A DNA stretch of 64,000 nt. Source: Sporocytophaga myxococcoides DSM 11118 (GTDB lineage Bacteria > Bacteroidota > Bacteroidia > Cytophagales > Cytophagaceae). Both the position numbers and the translations under genes were made by a program. How positions within the stretch are numbered: position 1 is the stretch's first letter; the number at the start of each line of letters is the position of its first letter. The stretch covers positions 1,249,048 to 1,313,047 of the forward strand of contig NZ_KE384560.1 in the NCBI RefSeq assembly GCF_000426725.1, in the 5' to 3' direction. Under the pieces are notes generated by a model. The model had not been told where the DNA came from. It searched no databases and saw only the letters and a program-made list of their open reading frames with translations. This document shows positions 38,158-46,450 of the stretch, in pieces.

Positions 38158-39816
38158 TTAAAAGTTCAATTCGTCAATAAGTTTTTGGTCCAGCCCATAA
38201 ATGTCCCTTCTAAAATGAAGATTTTCTTTGCTATCCATCCAGGTTGTGAAGTACACAATGTAAACCGGTACTTTTTTCTTGAGTTTCATAAATACTTCCT
38301 TCTCCATTCCCAGTAGTTTGTTAATTTCTTTTTCTTTCCACATACCTTGCTGCTCTAAAAGATATTGAGCAAGTTTCATAGGTTCTTCCAAACGAATACA
38401 TCCATGGCTAAATCCTCTTTCTTTCTGTGTGAAAAGGTGCTTGGAAGGAGTATCATGAAGGTAAACATCGAAGGTATTAGGGAATAAAAATTTCACTTTG
38501 CCTAATGGGTTTTCAGGACCAGGTGTTTGTATGAAGGTTAAATTGAAGTTTTGTTCGTTGATAGAATGCCATACAATGCTATCAGGATGTACAGGGTTGT
38601 TCAGTTTATTGCCAAGGAAGATCTGCATGTGATGGCTCGATAAATAAGCAGGATCCTTCTTTTGCATTGGAAGTAACTCCTTAACGGCAATACTTTTCGG
38701 TACATTCCAGGAAGGGTTAAATACGAGAAATTGAATTTCATTTGAAAATATTGGAGTATGCGATAAGGTCTTTCCTACGATGACATTCATCTGCCAGGCA
38801 TGCTTATTATTTTCATATACATGCAGTGCATATTCCGGAATATTAATGGCCAGATAAAGATCTCCGCCTTTTTCCGGAAGCCATCTCCATCTCTCCATAT
38901 TTGCAGAAATTTGTAAGATCCTTTTTTCAACTGGAATATTCAGTTCATCTGTTGTTAGAGGGTCTAGAATTCCAGTTGTATCAAGACCATGGCAGAACTG
39001 AAATTTTTTTAGAGCAGCAACAAGAGTTGAATCAAAATAAGCACTAGTATCTGTTTTTAATGTTTTACTTTCAAATGAAAGGCGATGTCTTAGTTGTTTG
39101 ATAATCTCAGAAGTGTCACCGGATTTTATGTTAATGGTTCCCTTGTCTACATTTCCCCATCCGCCTTGCTTGGCAATTTTCCTGTATTGAATAAGGGTTT
39201 TCTTTAATAAATTATATTGCCTATGTAAAGGATGGAATTTAGATGCAGAAAAGGTGCTGTCCAAATTCGCTTTAAGAATTGAGGCTAGCAGCTCTCTTTC
39301 GTTGATTGTTTTTTTAGTGATAAACCAATCATACTTTTCCGGATTATTGATACCTGCCCAGATTTTCCGCGCATATTTAAAAAAAGTTATGGAAAGAAAA
39401 ATATCAAATTCTTCTCTGGCCTTTATGTGTTCAGGATGTGTAGACTTCTGGTAGTCGGAGAGCTGAATGTAGTGATGCCATATATCATTAGTAGGAAAGC
39501 ATTCCATAGAGAATCCTTCCTCATCAATATGTTTGATCATATTGATAGTATAATTAGCCTGTGGGATGAACTTCCCTTTATATGACCAGGCAAGTTTATA
39601 ATTTCGTTTTTTATAAAAAGAAAGAACATCTTCCTTCCATATACTGTCTTCTGGTTGGTTGTGAAAATAGACATTTATAAGATTTTCATCTGTTTTTTCA
39701 ATTCCCGGAAGTTTTACGGTATGGGCTTTTTTTTGAGAATTTACTTTTCCTTTACAGGAAAATAAAATGATACTATATAAAGAGACAAGTAGAAGAAGGA
39801 GGTGCTTTGATTTCAC
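38158..39816 (-). CDS. L,D-transpeptidase YcbB/LdtD-like lipoprotein (paralogue 1)
   Basis: 552 residues from a GTG at 39816 (a TTG at 39825 adds three residues). Lipoprotein signal LLLLLVSLYSIILFSC. The scaffold region (about 35-230) is followed by a peptidoglycan-binding-like segment (DTSEIIKQLRHRLSFES, ALKKFQFCHGLDTTGILDP). The YkuD catalytic domain has HDTPSKHLF and FSHGCIRLEEP, with the nucleophile Cys at about 473. It forms 3-3 or other cross-links in peptidoglycan in the periplasm. The second paralogue is directly upstream on the same strand. Confidence 0.9.
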   Translation of the reverse strand: MKSKHLLLLLVSLYSIILFSCKGKVNSQKKAHTVKLPGIEKTDENLINVYFHNQPEDSIWKEDVLSFYKKRNYKLAWSYKGKFIPQANYTINMIKHIDEEGFSMECFPTNDIWHHYIQLSDYQKSTHPEHIKAREEFDIFLSITFFKYARKIWAGINNPEKYDWFITKKTINERELLASILKANLDSTFSASKFHPLHRQYNLLKKTLIQYRKIAKQGGWGNVDKGTINIKSGDTSEIIKQLRHRLSFESKTLKTDTSAYFDSTLVAALKKFQFCHGLDTTGILDPLTTDELNIPVEKRILQISANMERWRWLPEKGGDLYLAINIPEYALHVYENNKHAWQMNVIVGKTLSHTPIFSNEIQFLVFNPSWNVPKSIAVKELLPMQKKDPAYLSSHHMQIFLGNKLNNPVHPDSIVWHSINEQNFNLTFIQTPGPENPLGKVKFLFPNTFDVYLHDTPSKHLFTQKERGFSHGCIRLEEPMKLAQYLLEQQGMWKEKEINKLLGMEKEVFMKLKKKVPVYIVYFTTWMDSKENLHFRRDIYGLDQKLIDELNF

Positions 39817-39860
39817 AAATGTCAATAGGTTAATGAATTTTCCGGCATCAATTTATGAAA

Positions 39861-41531
39861 TTATTCTTTTGATTCCAGAATAGATTTGAGTTGTTTGTCA
39901 TGGTCATAGATATCTTTAAGGAAGTGGATAGCTCCTTTTTCATCAACCCATGTAGTAAAGTAAAGGATGAAGACCGGTAGTTTTTTCTTTAACAAAATTG
40001 TTTTTTCCTCCTGTCTGTATATTGCCTGATATAGTTTCTTTTTATTCCAATCGGGTTCATCTTTCAAAAGGTAAGATGCAAGCCAAACAGGATCTTCAAT
40101 TCGAATGCATCCATGACTAAAGTTTCTTTCACTTTCTTCAAAAAGATAATCCGATGGAGTATCATGCAGGTATATATCGTATTCGTTAGGAAATAAAAAC
40201 TTGATGTTACCTAATGGATTATAGTAGTTTGGTTTTTGTTTTAATACATAATTAAATTTGCGGCTGTCAAGATTGAGCCAGTCTATGGTGTCAGGCCTGA
40301 CCATTGTGTTGAACGAATAATCTGTAAATATTTCTATATTTTGTTTAGAAAGTATGCTAGTATCTCTTTTGATCATTGGAACAAGCTCTGTTACCGCGAT
40401 ATTAGCAGGAACAATCCAGGATGGATTGATAACTATTTTTTCTATCTGATCACTGAAAATCGGAGTGTAAGCTCCACTTTTTCCGACGATCACTTTCATA
40501 TTAAAAATTTCAGAGTCTTTTTCGAAAACATGCATTTTAAATTCAGGTATGTTTACTAGTATGTATTTTTCCGAAGGTTCTTCAGGTACCCATCTCCAGC
40601 GTTCCATATTGATCGTGATCTGCTCTATTCTATCTTCAATCGGGACATTCATTTCTTTGAGAGTTTCACCTTTGACAATGCCATCTTCTTTCAGTTTGTG
40701 TCTATATTGAAAGTGCATAACAGCCTGTTCAAGTTCCTGATCAAATGTTTGGTTATCCTCAAAATGACTAAGATCTGAAGAGAGATAAAGCCGTTTTCTC
40801 AAAGTTATAATTTCAGGATCAATATCCCCCTTGATTAACACCTTGCCTTTTGGGTTAATAGTGGGCCATCCGCCTTTTCTGGCAATTTCTGTGTATTTAT
40901 TTAATACAACCTTGAGTTCTTTATAATCTTTATGTAGTGGTTCGAATTCAGAGAAAGGGTCCTTGGTTCCAGAAGACAGAATGGAATCAAGGGTTTTTCC
41001 ATACTTAACTTTTTTGTGTTTGATTTTCCATAAGTTTTCCAAGTCGTCATTTTTGAAGTGGCCTCTCCAGATTTTTTTAGAGTCTTTGAAAAAAGAAGCC
41101 GAAAGCAGGATATCCGTATAGGTAAAGATTTCCTGCTTTTCTTTCAATCTGAACCATTGCGTGTCATTACTTTTTTTAATGGCCTCTTTTAAAGCAATCA
41201 CATTGGTACTGTCCGTTGGTAATCCATGTTTATTCATATGGTAAAGGTAATTTACCAGCATTTGAGCTTGAGGTATGAATTCGTAATCTTTTGACCAGGC
41301 CAGCTGGAAGTTTCTTCTTATATAGAACTTCTCCAGTTTGTTTTGAACCTGTTGGTATTCGGGATGTTTTTTTATGAATTTTTTTATTTCAGCATCAGAG
41401 ATTTTGACCTGTTCAGGCATTATAATGTTGAAATTCACGCTATCATTGTATTCCCTTTGAAAAGTATTTGTTTTTTTAGAATCACATGAATTCAAAAAAA
41501 GTAACAGAAATGCAATTAATAATACCTTCAT
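39861..41531 (-). CDS. L,D-transpeptidase YcbB/LdtD-like lipoprotein (paralogue 2)
   Basis: 556 residues. Short lipoprotein signal MKVLLIAFLLLFLNSC. Same layout as its neighbour: scaffold domain, peptidoglycan-binding-like part (EQAVMHFQYRHKLKEDGIV) and YkuD domain with HDTPSDYLF and FSHGCIRIEDP (catalytic Cys475). The two proteins align end to end, so they arose by tandem duplication. The motif NMERWRWVPE is shared. It acts on peptidoglycan stem peptides. A 304-bp gap separates it from the divergent PAS gene. Confidence 0.9.
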   Translation of the reverse strand: MKVLLIAFLLLFLNSCDSKKTNTFQREYNDSVNFNIIMPEQVKISDAEIKKFIKKHPEYQQVQNKLEKFYIRRNFQLAWSKDYEFIPQAQMLVNYLYHMNKHGLPTDSTNVIALKEAIKKSNDTQWFRLKEKQEIFTYTDILLSASFFKDSKKIWRGHFKNDDLENLWKIKHKKVKYGKTLDSILSSGTKDPFSEFEPLHKDYKELKVVLNKYTEIARKGGWPTINPKGKVLIKGDIDPEIITLRKRLYLSSDLSHFEDNQTFDQELEQAVMHFQYRHKLKEDGIVKGETLKEMNVPIEDRIEQITINMERWRWVPEEPSEKYILVNIPEFKMHVFEKDSEIFNMKVIVGKSGAYTPIFSDQIEKIVINPSWIVPANIAVTELVPMIKRDTSILSKQNIEIFTDYSFNTMVRPDTIDWLNLDSRKFNYVLKQKPNYYNPLGNIKFLFPNEYDIYLHDTPSDYLFEESERNFSHGCIRIEDPVWLASYLLKDEPDWNKKKLYQAIYRQEEKTILLKKKLPVFILYFTTWVDEKGAIHFLKDIYDHDKQLKSILESKE

Positions 41532-41835
41532 CAGAAATATATATTCTAGTCAACACAGATACCATGGACAGCTGAATAAATGCCCTTCAAATAAATAACT
41601 GCAATAGGGGAAAATGAGTTTTCAATAAGTAAGGAGAATAAATGGTAAAATCTAAATGAATAAAAATACCATATATTTTTACTCTGTTTTTTTCAGTGAA
41701 TTTTAATCGGATATTTGGTGTAAAATAGTGGGAATCGTTTGGTTTTAAGGAATTAACGTTTTATACTTGTCTTTTAAAAGGGCCCTGTTTATCTTCTAGT
41801 TTATATTTTTAATCAGTACTTAACTATTAATTGAA
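41532..41835. other. Divergent intergenic region, 304 bp
   Basis: AT-rich spacer between the transpeptidase and the PAS gene. It should hold promoters for both, but I found no TAnnTTTG match with a good -33 element, no RNA gene and no strong hairpin. Confidence 0.5.
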
Positions 41836-42489
41836 ATGAAGGATAACATTTTTGATTCGGACAAAGCATTTACAATTGAAACTTTAAAAGAGTTAAAAAA
41901 GCTGATCCTTGAAGAACAAAACATCAAACCAGAGAATAAAACAAAAATTTTTGAAATGCTTCAGGAAGTAGATTTTATTCTGGGGAAATATGATACTATT
42001 TATGAGGAAATGGTAGATGTGTTTGCTTCTATGGCTTTACATGATTTCAGTAAACGACTTCCTACTGATATTGGCTTTAAACATGATTTTTTAAGCTTCC
42101 TGACTTTAGGGATAAATATGATTAATGAGCAGCTTGCTGAAAATTCCCTATCAAAACAAGGAGTTCACAAGGTTATTGATGTAATGGAAAATAAAGACAG
42201 GGTTATTTTCATTACAGGAATAAATGGAAACATATTTTTTGCCAATTCAACTGCAAAGGATCTGAATGATTTTAAAGAGGAGACTTTGATAGGACAAAAG
42301 ATTGAGACTTTAATTGAAAATTATTGCAATATAGAAGAGTTGATGTTATGGGATGGAAGCCTTAATAATATTCCAATTCAGTTTCGCTGGAATGGAAGTT
42401 TAATATCTTCTGTATTGAATGTTTCTTTGATTATGCATTCAGGGAAAGTTGAGAATATTATTTATTTGATAAAGTTAAATCAGCGATAA
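41836..42489 (+). CDS. Orphan PAS-domain protein with HAMP-like linker
   Basis: 217 residues, no membrane segment. A helical N-terminal part is followed by a stretch like a cytosolic HAMP/linker (DVFASMALHDFSKRLPTD, FLSFLTLGINMINEQL). A PAS domain follows at about 112-215 (DVMENKDRVIFITGINGNIFFANSTAKDLNDF). The protein stops after the PAS domain, with no kinase, cyclase or receiver part. It may bind a ligand and act on another protein, or be a remnant of a longer kinase. Convergent with the oxoamine synthase gene across a shared hairpin. Confidence 0.75.
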   Translation: MKDNIFDSDKAFTIETLKELKKLILEEQNIKPENKTKIFEMLQEVDFILGKYDTIYEEMVDVFASMALHDFSKRLPTDIGFKHDFLSFLTLGINMINEQLAENSLSKQGVHKVIDVMENKDRVIFITGINGNIFFANSTAKDLNDFKEETLIGQKIETLIENYCNIEELMLWDGSLNNIPIQFRWNGSLISSVLNVSLIMHSGKVENIIYLIKLNQR

Positions 42490-42529
42490 GCATAAAGCGA
42501 AAAGCTAAAAGATGCCAATCTAAAAATTA

Positions 42530-42578
42530 AAAGCTAAAAGTTGAAAAATCCCTTTCGAGACTTTCAACTTTTAGCTTT
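42530..42578. terminator. Bidirectional terminator
   Basis: AAAGCTAAAAGTTGAAA (42530-42546) pairs with TTTCAACTTTTAGCTTT (42562-42578), a 17-bp perfect stem with a 15-nt loop, between two convergent genes. The left arm is partly repeated at about 42499-42512. Confidence 0.8.
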
Positions 42579-42591
42579 AAGCTTTCCGCAT

Positions 42592-45000
42592 TTAAGCTGC
42601 TTTTCCGCCACCTGCGAGTGTATTAATGAATGATACAGAGAAACTGTCTTTCATCTGAACAAAACCAATTTTTTCAATCACATTAGCGTTAAATTTCCTT
42701 TTATTCTGTGAAGCAGTAAATCCAAGAGAAACACTAGGAACATTCAGCTCACCAGCTCTTTTAACTATTTGCCAAAGTATCTGTGGATATAAATTATGGG
42801 TGTCAACAAACTCATAGTTCATTCCTGTAAGCAAGAAGCAGTACTCTGAAGCCGATTTATGGCAAATTGCTATACCTGAAGGATGATTTGTTCCTTTAAT
42901 GGACAATTCGATAAATTCCCAAGAATTTTTCTTTGCTATATTCAGGAATAGTTTTTTAGGGAGTAAAAAAGTATTTAAAACGAAACTTTTAGCGGCTACA
43001 TTTTTATACAGCTCATAGTATTCGTCAATCTTATTTTCAGAAGGATTAGTAATAATATTTACATCGTATAAAGATTCAAAATTTTGGGCCCTTTTCTTAA
43101 TATAGTAACGTTTCTCACTGGTTACCTGCTCAATAAAATTATCAGCGGATTTCCAATTGAAATTTTCAATAACATGTGTGTCGGGAAGAGGAACAGGAAT
43201 AAATCCCTGGTCTTTAAAGAAATTATATAGATCTGTATTTTTTTTGTAAAAATCTCTTAAGTTTAAAACCACGGCTTTCTCTGTGTCCTGAAGCTTCCAA
43301 ACGGTGTCGAGCAACAACATTAATGCTTTCTGCCATTCATTATGATTTTGATTAAGGTACATATGTTTACCTTCCGTAAGCAGTGTGCCCATAATCAAAG
43401 ATTTTGAGGTCAGGAAATATTTATTTTTTTGCCTTCCTGACTCAATAATTTTTGATGATTCAGGGGGAGCAAGCATATCATCTTTAGTGAGAGCAGTTGT
43501 AAAAAAAGTTGCAAGTACTGGTATGCCTATCTTGTCTCTTATGATATAATAGTGGAAGTTCCAATTGTTTTCAGGTTCAAAGTTTTGAGAAAAACTTTTT
43601 TCCATTATTTCAAGACTCTCATGATCTATAATTCCCTCTGTACCTAAAAGTTTATTCCAAAGATTTTTGTCAATTTTAGAGATGGATTGCTCATATTGAA
43701 TTGAAAACCCTGAGGTTGATGTAGGAATTGAAATTTCATCTTTCTCTTTAAAATTAGCTATTCTTCTAAATGCCCTGTAGACATCATTTACAGTTCTGCC
43801 TTCCTCTTCTAGGGCCTTTGGGAAATGGTATGCCAGTCCTTTTACTAGTTTTTCTATATCTTCTTTAGTATGGTGTAATGTAATAGTGAATCTAACTCCA
43901 GTGCAGGTTTCTGGTACCGCAGGAAAGGCCGAGATATTTACAAAACAACCTTCTCCCAGCATTCTCTTTACCAAATTGTAGCCTACTCTAACCAATCCTA
44001 ATCCTATAAAGAATATTGGAGTATTCGGGTTGGATACTACAGGTAAGTTGTGAGCCTCCAAAAGTTCATGACAGTATGCAATCTTCTCAGCAAGTGCAGC
44101 TTGTTTTTCGTAAATTTCATCTGAGAGCAAAATTTTAGCAGATGCTATTCCTGCTCCCAAAACCGGAATCTGGTGCGGTCCTGAAAAAATAAACGCACCT
44201 CCACAGTTTCTCACTTTCTGGCAGAGTTCTTCATCCGGAATTACAAATGCACCTCCTCCAGCTGCAAATGCTTTATTAAGAGAAGTAGCAACAATCATTT
44301 TAGGGTGTAGGAGCATCTGATTGAGCACATATCCGCGTCCATGTTGCCCCATCCAACCTAATCCATGAGCATCATCTGCATAAATATGGAATTTTTTGTG
44401 GTTCTTTAACATCTCCGAGATCTGATCCATGGGAGCGAAGTCGCCATACATACTATAAACTCCATCCATCATATACCAAACCTTATTATATGATTGGCTA
44501 AGTTCGGTTACTTTTTTTCTCAATTCATCCATGTCATTATGCCTAACAATTGTGACAAAGACTCCTTTCGCTTTCATTTTAATAGCTGCATCTTGAACAC
44601 TCGCATGAACCTGTTGGTCCATTATTATAGCGTCATTTTCTCCTACTACTACAGGAATCACTGCATGATGTCCGAGAGAAACAGAAGTTGATAGCACTAC
44701 AGGGGCATCAAAAATCTTTCTGACCAGACTTTCAAGTTCTCTATAAAGTGTACATGACATATATGTACGGGAACATGAAAATTGTACACCAAATTTTTTT
44801 ATCGCTTCAATAGCTCCGTCTTTAAGTCTTTGATCTAGTTCAAGACCAAGGTAACTACAAGAACCAAAGTTAATTAGCTTATTTCCCTCAACGGTTATAA
44901 TTCTTCCGTCATAAAATTCATCTTCTGTAGTAAATTGCCCAACCCCACGATTTTTTCCATTTGTTACAATCTCATTAATGAGTTCTAGAACATTTTTCAT
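42592..45000 (-). CDS. Fusion: PLP alpha-oxoamine synthase plus GNAT-like acyltransferase
   Basis: 802 residues. Residues 1-410 are an alpha-oxoamine synthase (serine palmitoyltransferase, KBL, AONS, CqsA group): NFGSCSYLGLE, H132 (stacking on PLP), DDAHG (209-213) and PLP lysine K243 in ATSLNKAFAAGGG. Residues about 440-795 form a GNAT/FemAB-like acyltransferase domain (PVLATFFTTAL, AAKSFVLNTFLL, GIAICHKSASEYCFLLTG, GFTASQNKRKFN). The first domain condenses an acyl thioester with an amino acid; the second could N-acylate the product. This could give a ceramide-like or sulfonolipid-like lipid in one protein, though a signal molecule is also possible. It diverges from a small STAS-like gene. 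Confidence 0.82.
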   Translation of the reverse strand: MKNVLELINEIVTNGKNRGVGQFTTEDEFYDGRIITVEGNKLINFGSCSYLGLELDQRLKDGAIEAIKKFGVQFSCSRTYMSCTLYRELESLVRKIFDAPVVLSTSVSLGHHAVIPVVVGENDAIIMDQQVHASVQDAAIKMKAKGVFVTIVRHNDMDELRKKVTELSQSYNKVWYMMDGVYSMYGDFAPMDQISEMLKNHKKFHIYADDAHGLGWMGQHGRGYVLNQMLLHPKMIVATSLNKAFAAGGGAFVIPDEELCQKVRNCGGAFIFSGPHQIPVLGAGIASAKILLSDEIYEKQAALAEKIAYCHELLEAHNLPVVSNPNTPIFFIGLGLVRVGYNLVKRMLGEGCFVNISAFPAVPETCTGVRFTITLHHTKEDIEKLVKGLAYHFPKALEEEGRTVNDVYRAFRRIANFKEKDEISIPTSTSGFSIQYEQSISKIDKNLWNKLLGTEGIIDHESLEIMEKSFSQNFEPENNWNFHYYIIRDKIGIPVLATFFTTALTKDDMLAPPESSKIIESGRQKNKYFLTSKSLIMGTLLTEGKHMYLNQNHNEWQKALMLLLDTVWKLQDTEKAVVLNLRDFYKKNTDLYNFFKDQGFIPVPLPDTHVIENFNWKSADNFIEQVTSEKRYYIKKRAQNFESLYDVNIITNPSENKIDEYYELYKNVAAKSFVLNTFLLPKKLFLNIAKKNSWEFIELSIKGTNHPSGIAICHKSASEYCFLLTGMNYEFVDTHNLYPQILWQIVKRAGELNVPSVSLGFTASQNKRKFNANVIEKIGFVQMKDSFSVSFINTLAGGGKAA

Positions 45001-45055
45001 AATTTAGATTTTAGTTTTAGTTAGGTGTAAGGTTTTATCAAAAGTTTATACGGAT

Positions 45056-45460
45056 ATGGTTGAAAAAAAGATGATTAAAAATTCATATTTTGAAAATGAA
45101 TTTGCAGAATTCTGGATTGAGGATGGAATATTAATGGAAGTTTTTAAACCCGACATTACATCTCTTACACCACAAGTAGCTAAGAGGGTAATAGAAGATA
45201 GGTTGAAAGTTTCCAATGGCGTTACAATGCCTTTATTTGTTGACTTTGCAAATCTTAAGTCTGTAGATAATGAGACAAGGAGATTGTTTTCAAGTCCTCA
45301 TTCCTTACAGTTTATAAGCGCTTCAGCATTTTTAATGCATAGTTATGTGGCATTTTATGGTGGACGTCTGTATTTATTGCTTGATAAACCAAAGGTTAGA
45401 ACTGAGTTATTTAGAACAAAGTCAAGAGCGATAGAATGGTTGAATAGCTATAAAAAATAG
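45056..45460 (+). CDS. Small STAS/SpoIIAA-like protein
   Basis: 134 residues, alpha/beta. It starts with a strand pair (FAEFWIEDGILMEVFKP), then a helix (VAKRVIEDRLKVS) and VTMPLFVDFANLKSVD, as in SpoIIAA-like or STAS-like folds common in Bacteroidota. It ends with a helix (SRAIEWLNSYKK). No phospho-Ser site of classical anti-sigma antagonists is evident. Function unknown. Its start is 55 bp from the divergent oxoamine synthase gene, so the two may share control. Confidence 0.65.
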   Translation: MVEKKMIKNSYFENEFAEFWIEDGILMEVFKPDITSLTPQVAKRVIEDRLKVSNGVTMPLFVDFANLKSVDNETRRLFSSPHSLQFISASAFLMHSYVAFYGGRLYLLLDKPKVRTELFRTKSRAIEWLNSYKK

Positions 45461-45698
45461 CGTTTGTGTGATAAATACTACATTTGGTCTGTAGTATTGA
45501 AGTGTTCAGGCTTTTTGGGAAGCATTATATGTTAAATTTCTGACAATTAGTTAATTGTGTTTTATTTAGATTGTCTTGAGTTATTCAGGGATTATTTTAG
45601 GTTTTAGTGTATTTTTTGAAGTAATATTGGTGGGCTTTTTTAATGATTTTAATTAGACTATAGCTAGCGGTAGGATTTTTATGCCTTTTTGATACTAT

Positions 45699-45724
45699 AA
45701 AAAAAGCCCTTTCGGGCCCTTTTT
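45699..45724 (-). terminator. Terminator of membrane protein gene
   Basis: GCCC (45706-45709) and GGGC (45714-45717) form a stem flanked by A and T runs. It starts at the stop codon of the minus-strand gene. Confidence 0.65.
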
Positions 45725-46295
45725 AATTTCCCTGAGGGATTTTAATTTTCTTCTTTAATGAAATAAATCTCAAGTCAATTTCTCCATATATTTTGCCTGC
45801 GCTTGCAGTTGCCAGGAGTAAAATACCTGTAAACAGGCCGGCAAAGGCAAAGTGGTCAAAATAGAAGTGAGAAATGTAGACATTTCCGGCCATGTTGGTT
45901 AATCCAAGAATGATAAATGATTTTATCTTATATATATATCCGATAATACCAAAGATCATTGCAAATAGCAGGCTGAAAGCCGGAAAAAACAAGTTCATGT
46001 TTTCTTTGAAAGGGAAAAAACCGACAGTTACTCCAAGTGGCATTCCTATAGCCAGAAGGGTTGTGAGCATCCTTAAAGGATGGTCTGTTTTAGTTTGTTT
46101 TATTCCAAAGGCCTTCCGTACAACTCTATATATTGGCTGAAATAATGTAGCACCACCCAGCAATGCAAGCATAGCCAAATGAGGGTAGTTATATGCACCT
46201 AAACATCCTGCTAAAAGCCACACGAGTCCCATTGTTGAGAAAAGCAGGTAATAGTTATTGTAATTGTTTCTAACATCCGCTGTAAATCTATCCAT
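45723..46295 (-). CDS. Integral membrane protein of unknown function
   Basis: 190 residues from the ATG at 46295 (MDRFTADVRNNYNN); a TTG two codons upstream is less likely. About five to six hydrophobic segments (near 18-35, 40-55, 85-100, 108-128, 133-145, 150-168). Composition suggests an inner-membrane protein of the DUF-type seen in many Bacteroidota; I can name no reaction. Its 3' end lies in a terminator, and a GH9 gene lies upstream on the same strand with its own terminator between. Confidence 0.75.
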   Translation of the reverse strand: MDRFTADVRNNYNNYYLLFSTMGLVWLLAGCLGAYNYPHLAMLALLGGATLFQPIYRVVRKAFGIKQTKTDHPLRMLTTLLAIGMPLGVTVGFFPFKENMNLFFPAFSLLFAMIFGIIGYIYKIKSFIILGLTNMAGNVYISHFYFDHFAFAGLFTGILLLATASAGKIYGEIDLRFISLKKKIKIPQGN

Positions 46296-46380
46296 ACCCA
46301 AAAAAGATTAAATTTGAAGAATATACACCTATTCAAAAAAGTAACAGATAAATTGGATTGGTTGTTGAAGGATTAAAAAA

Positions 46381-46415
46381 ATAAGAGGCTAAAGATTTGA
46401 TCTTTAGCCTCTTAT
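46381..46415 (-). terminator. Terminator of GH9 gene
   Basis: ATAAGAGGCTAAAGAT (46381-46396) pairs with ATCTTTAGCCTCTTAT (46400-46415), a 16-bp perfect stem with a TTG loop. On the minus strand it ends in a U run. Confidence 0.9.
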
Positions 46416-46450
46416 GTGGTTTGTTGAACCTTTGGTAATATTTGAAGTAT

